Assembly: GCA_033032175.1 (NCBI GenBank)
Contig: CM065325.1
Location: 13,482,930 to 13,546,929 of the forward strand
Origin: Saturnia japonica
Taxonomy: Eukaryota; Arthropoda; Insecta; Lepidoptera; Saturniidae
Direction: 5' to 3'
DNA length: 64,000 bases
Made by a program: the position numbers and the translations under genes. The stretch's first letter is position 1, and each line of letters starts with the position of its first letter. Shown one piece after another: positions 1-12,159 of the stretch. Under the pieces are notes generated by a model. It was not told the DNA's origin and ran no database searches. It saw only the letters and a program-made list of their open reading frames with translations.

Positions 1-110
1 GACTTCAGAGATGTCACAAAAACTCCCTGGAAATTTCTAACAAGGGGACCACCAATTTGTTAGAACAATGTTTGAAGATTAGGAGATAGTACAAAATCAG
101 GCCTTGCAAA
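1..110 (-). repeat. Dispersed repeat family K, partial copy at window edge
   Basis: Carries the pattern tcacaaaaactccctgg ... aacaagg ... ccaccaa ... gttagaacaatg. This recurs, in one orientation or the other, near 16.35, 16.8, 33.0, 35.0, 35.57, 35.77, 61.9 and 63.19 kb. The class is unknown. It is truncated by the left edge of the window. Confidence 0.55.
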
Positions 111-486
111 CAGTAGTCATAATGAATTATAATACAGCAATTAATAAATATAAGCAGAATGGGAGACAGCCAGTAAAATAAAAATGTGATGAATAATGAC
201 AATTAGATAAAAGAACACAAAAAAAACAACAACATTTTTAGTTATAATAGATTCTCATCTTAAATGTTACAGGCACATAAACTTTAGCAAAATACTGGTA
301 AGTTAATTCTCATTGAAAACACACATTATTACCCAAGTATTCTGGCAGGAGTCAGTGGAACCACCGAAAATAAAGAGAAATATTTAAAATACAATAAGAT
401 ATGGAAGCCAAAAGAATTAACAAGCCTATAGATTTGTGCTTATATTTTACTTTTTTAATAATATCTTTAAATACAAAATTCTCAAT

Positions 487-630
487 TGTATAACCGGGCA
501 AAAACCAAACTCTGAACTGCTACTGAGAATTTCATAGAAAAACCCAATAACACTTTGCTTGACCTGGGAATTGAACCAAGGATCTCAAACGTAGTCACAC
601 TTAGGACTACTAGGCTAATAAGGCAATTAC
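487..630 (-). mobile_element. tRNA-derived SINE (family A), minus strand
   Basis: Read on the minus strand it starts TTGCCTTATTAGCCTAGTAG (box A-like). It has a box B-like GGTTCAATTCCC and a tail reading tctatgaaattctcagtagc. The second copy at 18556-18795 has the same order. It is a SINE with a decayed Pol III promoter, not a functional tRNA. Confidence 0.75.
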
Positions 631-1082
631 CACATACATGGAAATAAATCTGTCATAATGGGGTATATACATATTTGTTATATTCTGAGAAATAAACTTG
701 TTTTAGTTTCAAAGTATGCAAAAATTTGTATTTTTATTATGATGATAAAAAATTTACTTTGTATGGACCATTATAGAGATGATTGTAATAATTTATTATT
801 TTCTTTCAAATTCATGAAAGAATAGCAAACCAAACAAAATTTAGTAAAATACAAGTTATAAAAAGAAAGGTCATACTTTTATCTTCTAAATGTTAATTAA
901 GTCTATGATCAAAAAGTATGTAAACCTTGAACAAATATTGTTCTTATAGAAGCATATCAGAAAATTAATAAATTAGAAAATAACATCTTCTTAGATGTTT
1001 TGTTAATCTTTTTTTTAATATGTCATAATATAATTATTTAAAGCATAGTCTAAGCTAAAATGTGAACAATGTCAATACTTAC

Positions 1083-1153
1083 CCCTTCATAGTTTTTCGC
1101 TTCAATTCCAATTTTAATTTCTAAAGTCACATCCTGAAATACCCCACGGCGCT
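1083..1153 (-). CDS. TMED10: TMED10/baiser p24 cargo receptor, coding exon 3 (partial gene)
   Basis: Third coding exon of the p24-family gene, residues about 100-123. The acceptor is the minus-strand ctttcag ending at 1154 and the donor is gtaagt from 1082. The preceding exon leaves one base (g); joined to 'ag' here it gives Glu, followed by RRGVFQDVTLEIK and GIEAKNYEG. The last piece matches the TMED10 segment before the coiled coil (family form GVEAKNYE). The exon ends in phase 0. About 80 further residues expected from the family (coiled coil, membrane helix, short cytoplasmic tail with COPI/COPII signals) are not found in bases 1-1082, so the remaining exon or exons should lie left of the window. 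Confidence 0.9.
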
Positions 1154-1622
1154 CTGAAAGTTCAAACCAATCCGTTTTATTTTTGTTAATTTTCTCAATA
1201 ATCTAATCACAAGGCTGTCATGTTTAAAGACTAAATCTCTATTAACTTAAATCCCATTTGACTTGTTTTAGCAACAAACATACAACAATAGGTTTTAAGA
1301 TTGGAACTGTTTTTAATAATTTCCTTAAAAAATAGTGTATTTCATAAATAACTAGTATTATGATCTGAAGCCAAGCCTTTATTAACTTTACCCTCTATCA
1401 AGCCTCAATTCAGGCTAAACAATTCTAAATCTAACATGATTAAGTAAATGATTTTAAAATTTAAAGCATTTGTAGGAAGCCTTTGCAACAAGGCAAACAG
1501 ATATATTGATGAAAAATTACATAGATTTTATAAAGTAACATAAATAAAGAGAAAAAAAATGCGTAATGTAAAATTGTCTGAAATAAGGCTTTTGTTATAA
1601 CAGCTGATCTGTATCTTCTTAC
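1154..1622 (-). other. TMED10 intron 2
   Basis: Intron of 469 bases between coding exons 2 and 3, inferred from gtaagaag...ctttcag. It is AT-rich. I see no repeat or RNA gene in it. Confidence 0.85.
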
Positions 1623-1743
1623 CTGGTGGCACTTTTGATATGAAACATACTTCAAACGTATCATAGGTTTCAGTAACAAAGGAGAATTTCCCTTTGGTTA
1701 TTGTGTCTTTCTGTGATAATATATGACCTTTCGAGTCTCGGAT
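1623..1743 (-). CDS. TMED10: TMED10/baiser p24 cargo receptor, coding exon 2
   Basis: Encodes residues 60-99 of the GOLD domain, reading [20 protein letters not shown] then [20 protein letters not shown]. This is a strong match to TMED10 family members. The acceptor is tttccag directly before 1743 and the donor is g|gtaagaag after 1623, so the exon ends in phase 1. Cys92 (FEVC) is expected to pair with Cys31 of exon 1 in the GOLD-domain disulfide. An upstream Met seen in this frame is intronic and is not a start. Confidence 0.94.
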
Positions 1744-4553
1744 CTGGAAATAGATCATAATGTAAATAAATTATGTTTAAGTACATGTTTTGGATTACTT
1801 TGCGACAAATCAAAAGAGGGTCAATGTTACAGGTTTATTATGTAGTTTTTGCCTAGTGAACACATTGATGTCAGTGTGACATCTTATTGACATTGAGCAA
1901 TATCATGTGTTATATAAGAAATGACTCAGTGATGAGATAGAAATGTCTCATTATTTCGCAATGTAATATGCTCATGTAAAATGTATGATATATAAGTGTC
2001 ATACATTTTACATCCGTTTAATATAGTAATGGTGTGGGAAATGATAATCCTGACATCATTTTGATAAAAATATTAGAGGTAAAGTATCGATAAAATCAAT
2101 ATTATTTTCTTTAATATCAAGTAAAATTGAAGTAACTATATTCACACTTGCATATTAGAATAACTCAGTCATTCTAGTGTGAAAGTACCTCCCAATCCAC
2201 ACTGGCGGTACTTCGGAAGTTGAATGAATTAATATATGCATTAGGCATGTTACATAGGAGCTAATAATTGGCATGTATGCCTTTTGTATTGGATCCATTT
2301 TGGATATACAATGACTTTTAACATTTGAACACTGTTGTCATCCACTGTACCTATGAGAGATTATCTTTTAGTTAAACAAATTATTCTTTTGCCTAATAAA
2401 ATTGACACAATCAGAAAACTAAAATTCTCCATATCCGTTTATGCGGCAGGCCGCCATTTTGGAAAAAACGCTCAAGTGGCAGGGGGTGTTCCCGCGCAAA
2501 CGCTAAAGTCCGCGGGCGTGCAGTAATTTACTTATTTAGCAGTAATTTTGTATAGTACCTATATATAAAACTATAGTTTTTCTATTCTTTATGAACTGAT
2601 TTAACTGATAAATAAACAATTTAAACTGATATGTGTTTCATTTATTTTGTAAACCTACACTAAAAATAAGATATGAGAATATTTGTTAGGATTGCATAAA
2701 AAAAAAAAAAAAATTTAAAAAAAATTAAATTAATGTCAGAAATATTTATTTTATTAACATTACAAATACTATAACTATAACATAAAATTAAATGCCTGCA
2801 CCTCTCGTAGCAATTTTTTAAATTATTACATTCGAAAGATAACACTCTCAAGGGACCCCAAGGTCAAGCGCAGTAAAATAAACAAAGGTTTAAAATTAAA
2901 TTCCGAGAACAACGACAGTCGGAAGCCCTTTGTCAAGTGTTTATTTTAAAGTCGGGTTCATAAACAATGGCTCATAAAAGTTTAGCACTGTAAAAGTGTA
3001 TAGTTTTTTATTTACAAGCAACATAAACAAAGACATTAAAATCTATAGAAAAAAGATATGATCCAACATTACCAGTTTAGAGTAAGTTCTACTCATTATT
3101 TTGTGAAACAAACTTTTTATTTTCAATTTAGATTAAATTTACTAACAGAATTATAAAATATAATACCATGTTATCTTCCAAGAACATTTCATAAATCGAC
3201 GCTAAACGTTCACATTTTTTGCCGAAATGCACTTGGTTTACATACCTAAACTTGCCGGCGAGTAGGAAAAGTATAGATAAAACTTTTACAAGAAATATAC
3301 AATATCAACAATAATTATGAACTTGAAAGTATTTTATTTATAATAAAATACATGTAAATTAATAGTGATATCAGATATTATTAGCATTAAAATAAGAATA
3401 AAAAAAACCAATCACAAAATATCAACAATAATTATTAACTTGAAAACCGTTTCCATCTTGCCCAACCACGATCGCCATCATATGTTTGACAGAACCGTTG
3501 AACAAGCGTCAAGTGCTTTTCGAGTTAAAAATGCGCGTTTTTTGTGAAATAGGGAAAGAATGTAACGAATTGACACTTTTATTACGTTAATAATTAGTTA
3601 TACTATAGATATTAATCATATTCCTACTGTAAATGTAGCTACTTTATTAAATTTATTTAAAAAAACTGGAAAAATTTTTAGGTTACAACTCGACTTGGTG
3701 TGGGAATTTGACGAAAAATGAACTAAAAACTTCTCAGATTTGAAATGTATTATCTTACAATGATTTAGTACATACCTATTCATTTCTTTGTAATATTTTT
3801 CCGCACAAAAACAAACACAAACACCGAAATAGTCAATTTTAAAACAACACTCACTCGCCACTTCCAGCGGTTAGCAACGAACTGAACTAAGAATATAATG
3901 GCGTCAGTATGACGTTTTATTTTGGCCTTAACATTTTGTCCTTGTCTTTAGCTTTAATAATAAATATGTTTGTAAGGGATAGCAGTATTAATATGGCAGC
4001 ACAAATCGACCAAAAACAAGCAACCGTCATCAGCGTTGAGAGGTCTGCTTGCCGCTCAAGGCAAATTTTGAAGCGACGTTGAGCGGTTCGATTGCCAGAC
4101 CGGAGGGTATTAAGTAAAAGCAATATTAGTCAGAAGAATCATTTAGATATATTTGCTCTAAATTGTGGTGGCTGAACATAACAAATGGATTTTACTTCAG
4201 CAACAATCTATTTTGTATCTGATAGACTGAGCGATAAGTTAAAATAATACTTTGTCTGTCACTCACTTAGAAATACATTTTGAGATGCCAAATATATAGC
4301 AATTATATATGTATACAAGTGTTGAGATGCATTTTTATTTAATATAGAATTTATAAATCAAATACCCTATAATGTTGGGTAAAGTATTGATATTTAAACA
4401 TTTTTTTTAATCAGAAAGTATTCTGCTAAGTGTGGTTCATTTCCGCAAGAGGCAAAAGCAATATAAACATCAAAAATTGCTCATTATACCTGATAGATAT
4501 TTAACATTTTGAAACCAGATTTTGAAACGAAAACAGAGATATGTAAAACTCAC
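1744..4553 (-). other. TMED10 intron 1
   Basis: Intron of about 2.8 kb (gtgagt...tttccag). It is AT-rich, with a short GC-rich patch at about 2440-2520 (CGCCATTTTGG, then cccgcgc/ccgcggg) and a poly(A) stretch near 2697-2713. Reading frames of 60-80 codons here have no recognisable content. No mobile element could be assigned. Confidence 0.75.
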
Positions 4554-4730
4554 AATATAGTCGATTCTCTGTCCTGCAACTTCTGTGATTTCGTATTCAC
4601 CTGCCACGAGCACATTGGCGTGGAGTTCCTCTTTCAAACATTTCTGAGTGTTGGGCGCTAGGCTCCACATTATCGCGTTGGCACCGTGCCATAATAAACT
4701 CATAAACAACACACAGTAATGAATTTCCAT
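4554..4730 (-). CDS. TMED10: TMED10/baiser p24 cargo receptor, coding exon 1 with start codon
   Basis: First coding exon of a p24 (emp24/gp25L) protein of the TMED10, Drosophila baiser, type. These are type I membrane proteins that cycle between ER and Golgi in hetero-oligomers, selecting cargo for COPII vesicles and helping form COPI vesicles. The exon gives 59 codons: a signal peptide with hydrophobic VLFMSLLW and a likely cut after ANA (residue 19), then [20 protein letters not shown] and [20 protein letters not shown]. Cys31 is the first GOLD-domain cysteine. The start is the only Met before the signal peptide in frame, at 4728-4730. The donor gtgagt follows base 4554 in phase 0. With exons 2 and 3, the 369 coding bases join without a stop. 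The gene is divergent from ERR. Confidence 0.94.
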
Positions 4731-4980
4731 GATACAGAATAATATAATTACTTATCTCACGATAATTAATTCACAATTCATAATATAAAAGAACTGAAAA
4801 TAAACATTCTGTGTCAAAAAAGCCGATGAGTTGGCCCGAAAAGAGAAACGTCGTCGCCAGTGATGCCAGATTCGATTCGTCGGCTTACCCGCTGGGTCTC
4901 CCGATAGCAATTTCAAAATTTCTCCATAGCGAACAAACAATTTCCCCAAAATGACACTATTTCAGTATCTTTTCCCCAAA
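4731..4980 (-). promoter_or_regulatory. TMED10: Probable 5' UTR and promoter region of TMED10
   Basis: The 250 bases upstream of the TMED10 start include a moderately GC-richer block (about 4820-4910) in otherwise AT-rich DNA. This is the expected place for the transcription start. No TATA box or clear initiator could be fixed, so the limits are approximate. The open frame at 4752-4949 is probably UTR sequence. Confidence 0.4.
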
Positions 4981-6524
4981 TAACTTAAACCTGCCTTTTT
5001 TTTTAAATTTTTGTTTCTTTTTAGTATAGGCAGCTTTAAGAGTTCAGAACCATAAAAGTACCATCTTACATAATCAAAATTTTTACTACTTTCTCGAAGA
5101 TTTGACCCAATGAAATACCCGGGGGAGGAAAGTTACTACTTCGTGTATCCATTTTTTGATCTCGCCATCTCATAGTTGTGTTCCTAATTAACAAATATTT
5201 ATTATTTTACTCACAAGATGGCACAACGGAATCGATTACACTGTCTATGTTAATGATGAAAGTCAAATATAATAATTTTATTTGATAACGCAGTAGTGGG
5301 AAAGAATCGATACTTATATGTATCGTATAAATTTTTTTTCTATTAATTATAGACAAGTAAAACCTAAAATACCTTCTCATACATTTTATGTTTACGATAA
5401 TTCTGATTTCCAGTTTGCTTCTCAAAAACAATTAATTTTCAAGATAAATTCCCGTTATAAACACTTTTCAGAAGCACTGATTGTCGCGACAGCGTTTGAA
5501 AATATCCTCTCTCAAGGCACAGAGATGTCAATTATGTGTAAAAATATTTGTGCTTGTTTATATAACATAGGAAAGATAGATTTCATATCTTTTCACTCTT
5601 CCAACGGGTTTGATTTTAATTGCCAGACTGAACATAAATACAACTCATCTTTTAAATTATCACGTCTTCGCTTTTGCCCAACTGCAAGCTCTTTATATGA
5701 TAGAAGTAGAAGCTAGAAGATATCTTCTTTAAAAAGCTTTTTAATTTTATATGCCACATCAATATGCATTTTATATCGTCGATCTAGTAGACCAGACTGT
5801 AGTAGACCAAATCTTTTTTACACTCTATCAATAGTGTGGTTCGACAGATTAGTATAGACAACTATAAACTTAAGGATATAGGATACCAGCCAGTTATCGA
5901 TACTTATACTCGATACCATATTGGCGAGTAATTCACTTGATGATACATTCTTAGAATCAGATAAATACCACTATACATTGTTCTATAGTTTTTTTCTAGT
6001 GTTTAGACTAAGAACAACATTACTAACATAATTGTACCTTTTTTAAAGAAAATCTAGAAAAAAAGGATTTAGTAGTGATTTTCAAAAACAATAACTTGAA
6101 AAATATTTTCTCAAAAAATAATTTCCTGAAGCAGTGACCTTTCTGGTAGCATTTCAAAACATCTTCATAATAAGTAAAAATGTGGCAACTATGTATAGAA
6201 CCCTGCTTCTATATCGTGGGAAAATGATTTTAATATATTCCATCCCATTCCCATTTTTCTAATAGGTTCCATTATAATGAACAAATGGGACATGACGTCC
6301 CATACAGTAATGTAAACTTTTAATTAAAACCAGAGGTTGTTAAGACTTCAAATCATGCTTTCACTGCATAATATAAAATCCTTCAAGAATTGAAAATTAT
6401 TCCCAAATGTGAAATTCAAATCTGCTATGAGTGGGTACTGATCCGAGTACTTTTCATCGAATCTTACGCGATACTCGGTTACAATGTATTGTTGACAAAA
6501 GTATTTGGTATCGAATTAAAAGTA

Positions 6525-7275
6525 CAGTGTAAACTCTTTATAACGAAACTGAAGAGACTGAGCATTTTTTGTCGTTATAGAGAATTATCGTTATATAGAG
6601 TGAACAAAAAGACAACCAAATTAACAAGAATTTTTAATATGTATGTCTTAGATAATATATGCTTATAAATTATTGTTTACACATATAGTCTGATAACTTT
6701 GTCTGACGTTTTTTGCTATGCCAGTACATGTTTTGTATTATTTTATGTATTCTATTCATGTCTAGATATGTGGTGTAATCGTCTTGATTAAACAACAAAA
6801 ATTTCAACGTCACTTTTATTTTCTCCCTTTTCAATCGCTCGTATCACACAAACTTTTTCGTCAACACTAATCGCTTTCCGTTTACTGGCCATGTTAACAG
6901 ATTCAAAGTAAGTTTAAGACTGATAATACGATAGGTACCCAGTATGCTTGGTCGAAGACCATCACTTCCGAGAAAACAATGCGTCATACTGCACGTGTTC
7001 AAGACAATTATGTATAACAAAAGCTAGACCGACCTCGGATGTTTCGGAGCTTCAAAGTATTTTGTTACCTGATAACATAACATAAACAATAATACCGATA
7101 ATAAATATTTACTGTCTAAAAATATGAACACATTTCTTCGTAATAGAGAATAGCGTATCGCTATAAAGAGTGTTTCAATATGTGGGTTTTAACGCAAACC
7201 AACCAAGTTGGGCTCACTTCAACGTTATAGGGAGTTTTTCGTTATAAAGGATTAAGTTATAAAGAGTTTACACTG
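6525..7275 (-). mobile_element. pogo/Tigger-type DNA transposon, internally deleted (751 bp)
   Basis: Terminal inverted repeats CAGTGTAAACTCTTTATAAC ... gttataaagagtttacactg are flanked by TA on both sides (6523-6524, 7276-7277). This is the Tc1/mariner-pogo target-site signature. Internally it carries an antisense remnant of a Tigger/CENP-B-like transposase N-terminus (6788-6892). The ends match the 184-bp element at 16855-17038. It is non-autonomous, since most of the transposase is missing. Confidence 0.85.
6788..6892 (-). pseudogene. Tigger/CENP-B-like transposase N-terminal fragment
   Basis: Thirty-four codons then a stop: MASKRKAISVDEKVCVIRAI followed by EKGENKSDVEIFVV. Pogo/Tigger transposases and CENP-B commonly begin like this, with the first helix-turn-helix (pattern KRK-LS-EEK--II--IE-GE-KSD). 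The frame stops where helix 2 should continue. Tigger-type TIRs surround it. Identification is by pattern, without a database search. Confidence 0.7.
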
Positions 7276-9290
7276 TATTTACTTATAGTCATTGTAAGTT
7301 GTAATTTTGTCACTGATATCGAAATAATTGTTACTTTTAATAATGATAAATATAAAAATTATTTAATTTGACTGTTTCAAGATATATCAGATAATGTTAT
7401 TTTATTATTTATAGATAGTGCATTATAGTTGTATAGTAGTATAATTTGTGGGTTATAGTTGAATCAATCGAATTTTATGTGAAATATAATTACGATGCGG
7501 ATGTTAAAGTGAAAAAAAAGTTAAGCTATATGATTTTAACCATAAACATAATAAAAACAATAAATAATTCTGTGCTTTTAATTATTTCCTTTAGATTTCT
7601 TTTTCTTATTAATTTACGTAAATAACTAGCTAGCTATGTGTACGTATTTATAAAAAAGTTTTGGAACAAGATTAACAGATTGAGCTACGTTCAACATATT
7701 GGCATTAAAAATGCAAGAGTTGGTTCTCTATTCCCTATGTATTACTCTACTCTATGAAAATACCTGCCTTAATTTGGAAAAAAATATTGTTTTTATGAAA
7801 AATTTCTGTTTTAACTCAACTGTGAAAAGAGAAAATTACAAAATAAATATCCTAATGAACTCTCGTAACTAGTCTGTGGTCTGTCATCTGTGATTATAAA
7901 TCGTAGTCACCTCTGGTTATTTGTCTATGGTAGTCATCTGTGGTTCTGAACTGAAGTAAAAAGTGCATTCTGCAATTATTGGAAAAGTGAAAAATAAATA
8001 ACAGTTTTCTAACCCTAAATAAAAGGAAAAAGTTGATAAATAATTTCGTTTGTTAATTGTGCATCAATTATGAATACAATATGCAACTTTTTTTAAAATT
8101 TTTGATACTTTTTCAATCTAAATAAAATCAAAAACTGCAGCCTTGGCACTTTGACAGTTGCTTAGAAATGTATTTTTCACGGAATAAACTTTTTCAATAG
8201 CTTTCTGTGTAATAATTTTTGTGTTTCTAACAAATCATTGTTTCGGTTTTATTAGTGACTCTATATTGAACATAATTTTGTAGTATTTACTTTTAATTAA
8301 CGAATAATGATGTTTACATAATAGTGTTCCTATTGGTTGAATCGCAAGGAGATGAACTTTGATTGCATGGCAATTTGTAGCTAATAATCTATTACAATTT
8401 TTTAACGTAAGTATGTTACTAAAGAGGATTACATTTATTTTATTTTATTACATCAGAAACACATGTTTATAATAAAAATAACACAGAGGTTACAGAAAAT
8501 TAAAAAATTAGTGATTTTTAATGATCTGCCGGAGTTTTAATGTTCTTATTAGGATTTTGTTTAAGTAGAGCTCTTCTTGATTATAAACTGGGAAATCTAA
8601 AGTAAAACACTAAATGTTTTTAATAAGCTATCTTAAATATAAAGTGATGGAATTTTTATATTTAGATTTTTTTACAATTAGGTATATGTGTAAAATTGAA
8701 ACTTTAACTCATTTATTATTGTGTTGGGGGTTTATAGAAATACTTTTGTACTACTTTAGATTTCAGCCTTATGAGAATTTTATTTTTTCACCTATTTTGT
8801 TACCTTGTTTTGAGCTAATAAGTAAAATATTATGTATTCCATGTTTCAGATTAGACATTTAACTGACTCGTTGGCCTAAACCTAACAACTATATCAGGAA
8901 GATGAATCTTGGATTGAAAACAGCTTTTGAGAATATATGCTGACATTATATATTTTCATTGGGAGAACAATGATTTATAAACAGTTTGGTCTCATTTGGT
9001 AAATATTTTTTATGCCACTCTTTTGATTCACTACTGAGCTTCCTCTCATAATTTTAATATAGGGTATAATTTACACCTGTAGGTTTACAGCAGTGGTTCA
9101 TAAATTAATGCTACAGAAGGCTTAATATATCTATTTTTTATATGGAATTTTTGATATAATTATTGCACTATTCTGAAATTATATATGTAATGGAAACATT
9201 TAATGATTCAAATCAATTCAATGACAAATTCTACTGATGGACTGAACCCTGATGACTCTTCTATGAAATCCACTTTAGGATTGGCTAGTC

Positions 9291-9345
9291 TACTATACTA
9301 TACTACTACTATATACTATACTATACTGTACTATATCTGTATACT
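9291..9345. repeat. TACTA-type microsatellite
   Basis: Imperfect tandem tacta/tatac repeats over about 55 bases. Confidence 0.8.
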
Positions 9346-10039
9346 AGAGGTATATTATCCTAATTCCATTATTTAATAAAATAATGATATTTTAGTAACA
9401 TATTTTTTTTTACAAAAAAACTACCCTATTAACCTACTCTTAAAAAAAAAAAAAAATTACTCAGAATTTTACACACATTCATAAAAATTATGTAAAACAC
9501 TGACATACGTGAATAATGTAAAAAATTAGACTTTAGACATGCATACTGAATAATTACCTAAATGTGACTTATGACAGTTTGCCTCTGATATACAGATATA
9601 TTTATATTTCACTAATTAATATGGGTTAGCGATAGCAATCTGATACTAATAAGATTGTAGAATATAAGTCCACTGCATATTAATTGATGGACCACTTTTT
9701 CAGATTAAAAGTTAGACAAATACTCTAAATTCCGAAAAGTCCATACCAAATATAAATTACTTAGCCATTATCAAGAAAGTCAAGAGCAGTTTCAAATTAT
9801 TATCCTTCATGCTGTGTTGAGGGCTTGTGAGAATTATGACTATCAATAACGGCAGCATATACTCTGATTTGGTTTAAAAAACTTGATATTGCTAATGTTG
9901 ATAAATTAATTAAGTTATGATATTAATATTTTATGAATACTGTAGTATCAATATTTTGCTATATCATTTTTAATATTGAATGTAACTACCATTGTTAATT
10001 CAAGTGTCCACTGTACACCATTGGTACCCTCATGAACTT

Positions 10040-10275
10040 TAAGTTTATCTCTAATATATATAACAGGAAACCATGACTGACTGACTGATCTATCTACACA
10101 TAGCTGAAAGCACTGGATGTATTGAACTGAAATTTAGCACACAGATAGTCATTATAATGTGGCATTTGCTAAATATGAATTTTTGAAAATTCAACTCTTA
10201 AAGGGGTGTAACATGGTTTAAAAATTTGTATAGAATTTTTTTAACACGGGTGAAACCATGGGGAACAGCTAGCCA
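10040..10275 (-). repeat. Dispersed lepidopteran repeat (tgactgactgactgat type)
   Basis: Begins accatgactgactgactgat, has ctgaaatttagcacacagat and aaggggtgtaacatgg, and ends tgaaaccatggggaacagct. I recognise these modules from interspersed elements in moth and butterfly genomes. Class not assigned. Divergent, probably old. Confidence 0.5.
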
Positions 10276-10340
10276 TATTTAAATTATTTTGAAGTATGTT
10301 ATTTGTACTATCAAGCTTTTTGGTGTTTGTATTAAAAATA

Positions 10341-10562
10341 ATTATGGGGACACAATTTCACACATGGCCATTTGATTCCAAACTAAGTAAAGCTCCTATT
10401 ATGGCAACTAAACAGCTGATATACATACATATATAAATATTTAACACCCAAACATACTACTGACAATTATGCTCATTACACAAAAGTCAGCCATGGACGG
10501 AGATCGAACCCGTGACCTTCTTGGGTCAATAGTATAGCTTACTACCACTGCACCAAGAGGCC
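10341..10562 (-). mobile_element. tRNA-derived SINE (family B), minus strand
   Basis: On the minus strand: ggtgcagtggtagtaagc (box A-like), gggttcgatctccgtccatg (box B), then gggtgttaaatatttatata and a body with tcagctgtttagttgcc. It is closely similar along about 210 bases to the copy at 32080-32290. Confidence 0.8.
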
Positions 10563-11790
10563 TTCAATTATAATATAATTTGTTAATTATGTTTGAAGTA
10601 AATATATTTTTTGGATTAGCATGGCAAAGGTTTATATCTCCACCTTTTTGTAAGCCCATTAAGATCTAAAAACAGTGACAACTATTGAGAATCCATTACA
10701 AGTCATCACTGTCATGCCAGCATGTGTAAATGGAAACTGGATCATCAGCTGATCTTGAAACACTACGCGAATAAGCGTCATATCATCCAGCTATCGCCCT
10801 TTCCTAGTTAAAGTGCGTTTTTTATTTTCCCATAGAGTAAAATGACATTTAATGTATTGCTAGTTTATTGTTTTTAAAATAGTGATGTCACTAATCAGAA
10901 CTAAACGTAAAAACCGTATGAGATATTATATTTATTATACTTATATGTCAGTGTGTCCGTCATGAGGCGTCACCAAGCGGCCCCAACGGGAGACCAATGC
11001 TGGTTATTTACAACCAACATTATGCTGAGTTGAGGCGTTTTTGTAACAACTGGCATTTGATTTTTGTTACTGTAAGTAGTTGTAAAATATTTTTAATTGC
11101 CTGTAGTCTCAAATGTTTTTAGTTATAAATAAATCTTTCTTTCTATTAACTAAACATTGAACCCTCCAAATGTGAAGTCTGAATTAGGTAGACAAAATCT
11201 CTCTGGGCCAACCTAAGTGTTCTTTTTATTATTTTTTGTTGTAATTTGTTCACCATATATACTTTTTTAAAGTTTTCTGAATTATGCAATAATAATAGGA
11301 AATTATTGGGTATGTTGATTAATACAAAATATTTCAATTACCTAACAGATAAAAACCCTCAATTCAGCATTTAAATCTTACGATTTTGATAATTGTGATA
11401 TATACGGTAGAACAGCACTAAAGAAATAAATGTGGTAACATTATTTTCATGTTTGACATTTGTGATTGTCAATTTACTCCATGGGATTAAAAAATGCCCT
11501 ATAGTTACTCAGCAGGGTGCACAATCTAGAGGTGAGTTTAGCTTAGGTGTGTCAGTTCTCAAGAATTTATAGGACCAGCTCTTACAAAAGTCATAGTATG
11601 ATGTAATAGATTAAGAATTTGTTCAAATCTACTGATTGATTTTTACAGGTGCTAGTATGTCTCGGCCTAATTTCTGCAGATTCAGAAATTCCCCAGAAAT
11701 ATGTGACGGCCAACCAGTCAGTATAGTTGACTGAGGTAAGTGGTTACTTTTATTCTCATTATACATAAAAGATTGTTTTTATTAGTTTAA

Positions 11791-12132
11791 ACTAGCTGCG
11801 CCCGTGGCTTCGCTCACGTGGACTACAGAATGCCCGCGCGAATGTTGCTCCCCCGCTTTCGGGTATTTTAAAGACAAAAATGCTTAAATAAAAAAAATGC
11901 TAAAATAAAAGTAGCCTAAGATACTCCCTATGTCATCAGCTATCTATCAGTGAAACCGTCAGAATCGATCCAACCGTTTCGGAGATTACCCGGAACAAAC
12001 AGACTGACAGACAGACCAAAATTTTAAAAATGAGCTTTTTGTTATAGTTATCGTATATACTTTCATATGGATTTATTAAAAAACTGTTATTTTGACATTA
12101 CACACAGACACATCAATTTTATTAATTGTATT
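11791..12132 (+). repeat. Interspersed element with ACTAGCTG terminus (family T), copy 1
   Basis: Starts actagctgcgcccgtggctt, then cgtggactacagaatgcc, gtattttaaagacaaaaatg, taaaagtagcctaagatact and atccaaccgtttcggagatt. It ends with tcaattttattaattgta. The same modules in the same order occur at 26766-27278 and, inverted, at 33920-34432 and 36175-36685. It has an internal deletion relative to the longer copies. Confidence 0.75.
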
Positions 12133-12159
12133 TAGATAATGGATATGGAAGAACATCTT

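Noticed and set aside
1461..1679. Minus-strand 72-codon frame overlapping TMED10 exon 2
   Set aside because: Out of frame with the GOLD-domain exon and running through its intron.
3917..4123. 68-codon minus-strand frame inside TMED10 intron 1
   Set aside because: It looks protein-like for a short stretch (LRSGNRTAQRRFKICLERQ) but has no matching splice phases or domain. Probably chance or a decayed insert.
5318..5716. 132-codon plus-strand open frame
   Set aside because: No domain, signal or splice context recognised, and part of it resembles a decayed repeat nearby. Kept only as a possible duplication.
8614..8862. 82-codon hydrophobic plus-strand frame
   Set aside because: An AT-rich random frame; no signal, domain or splice support.
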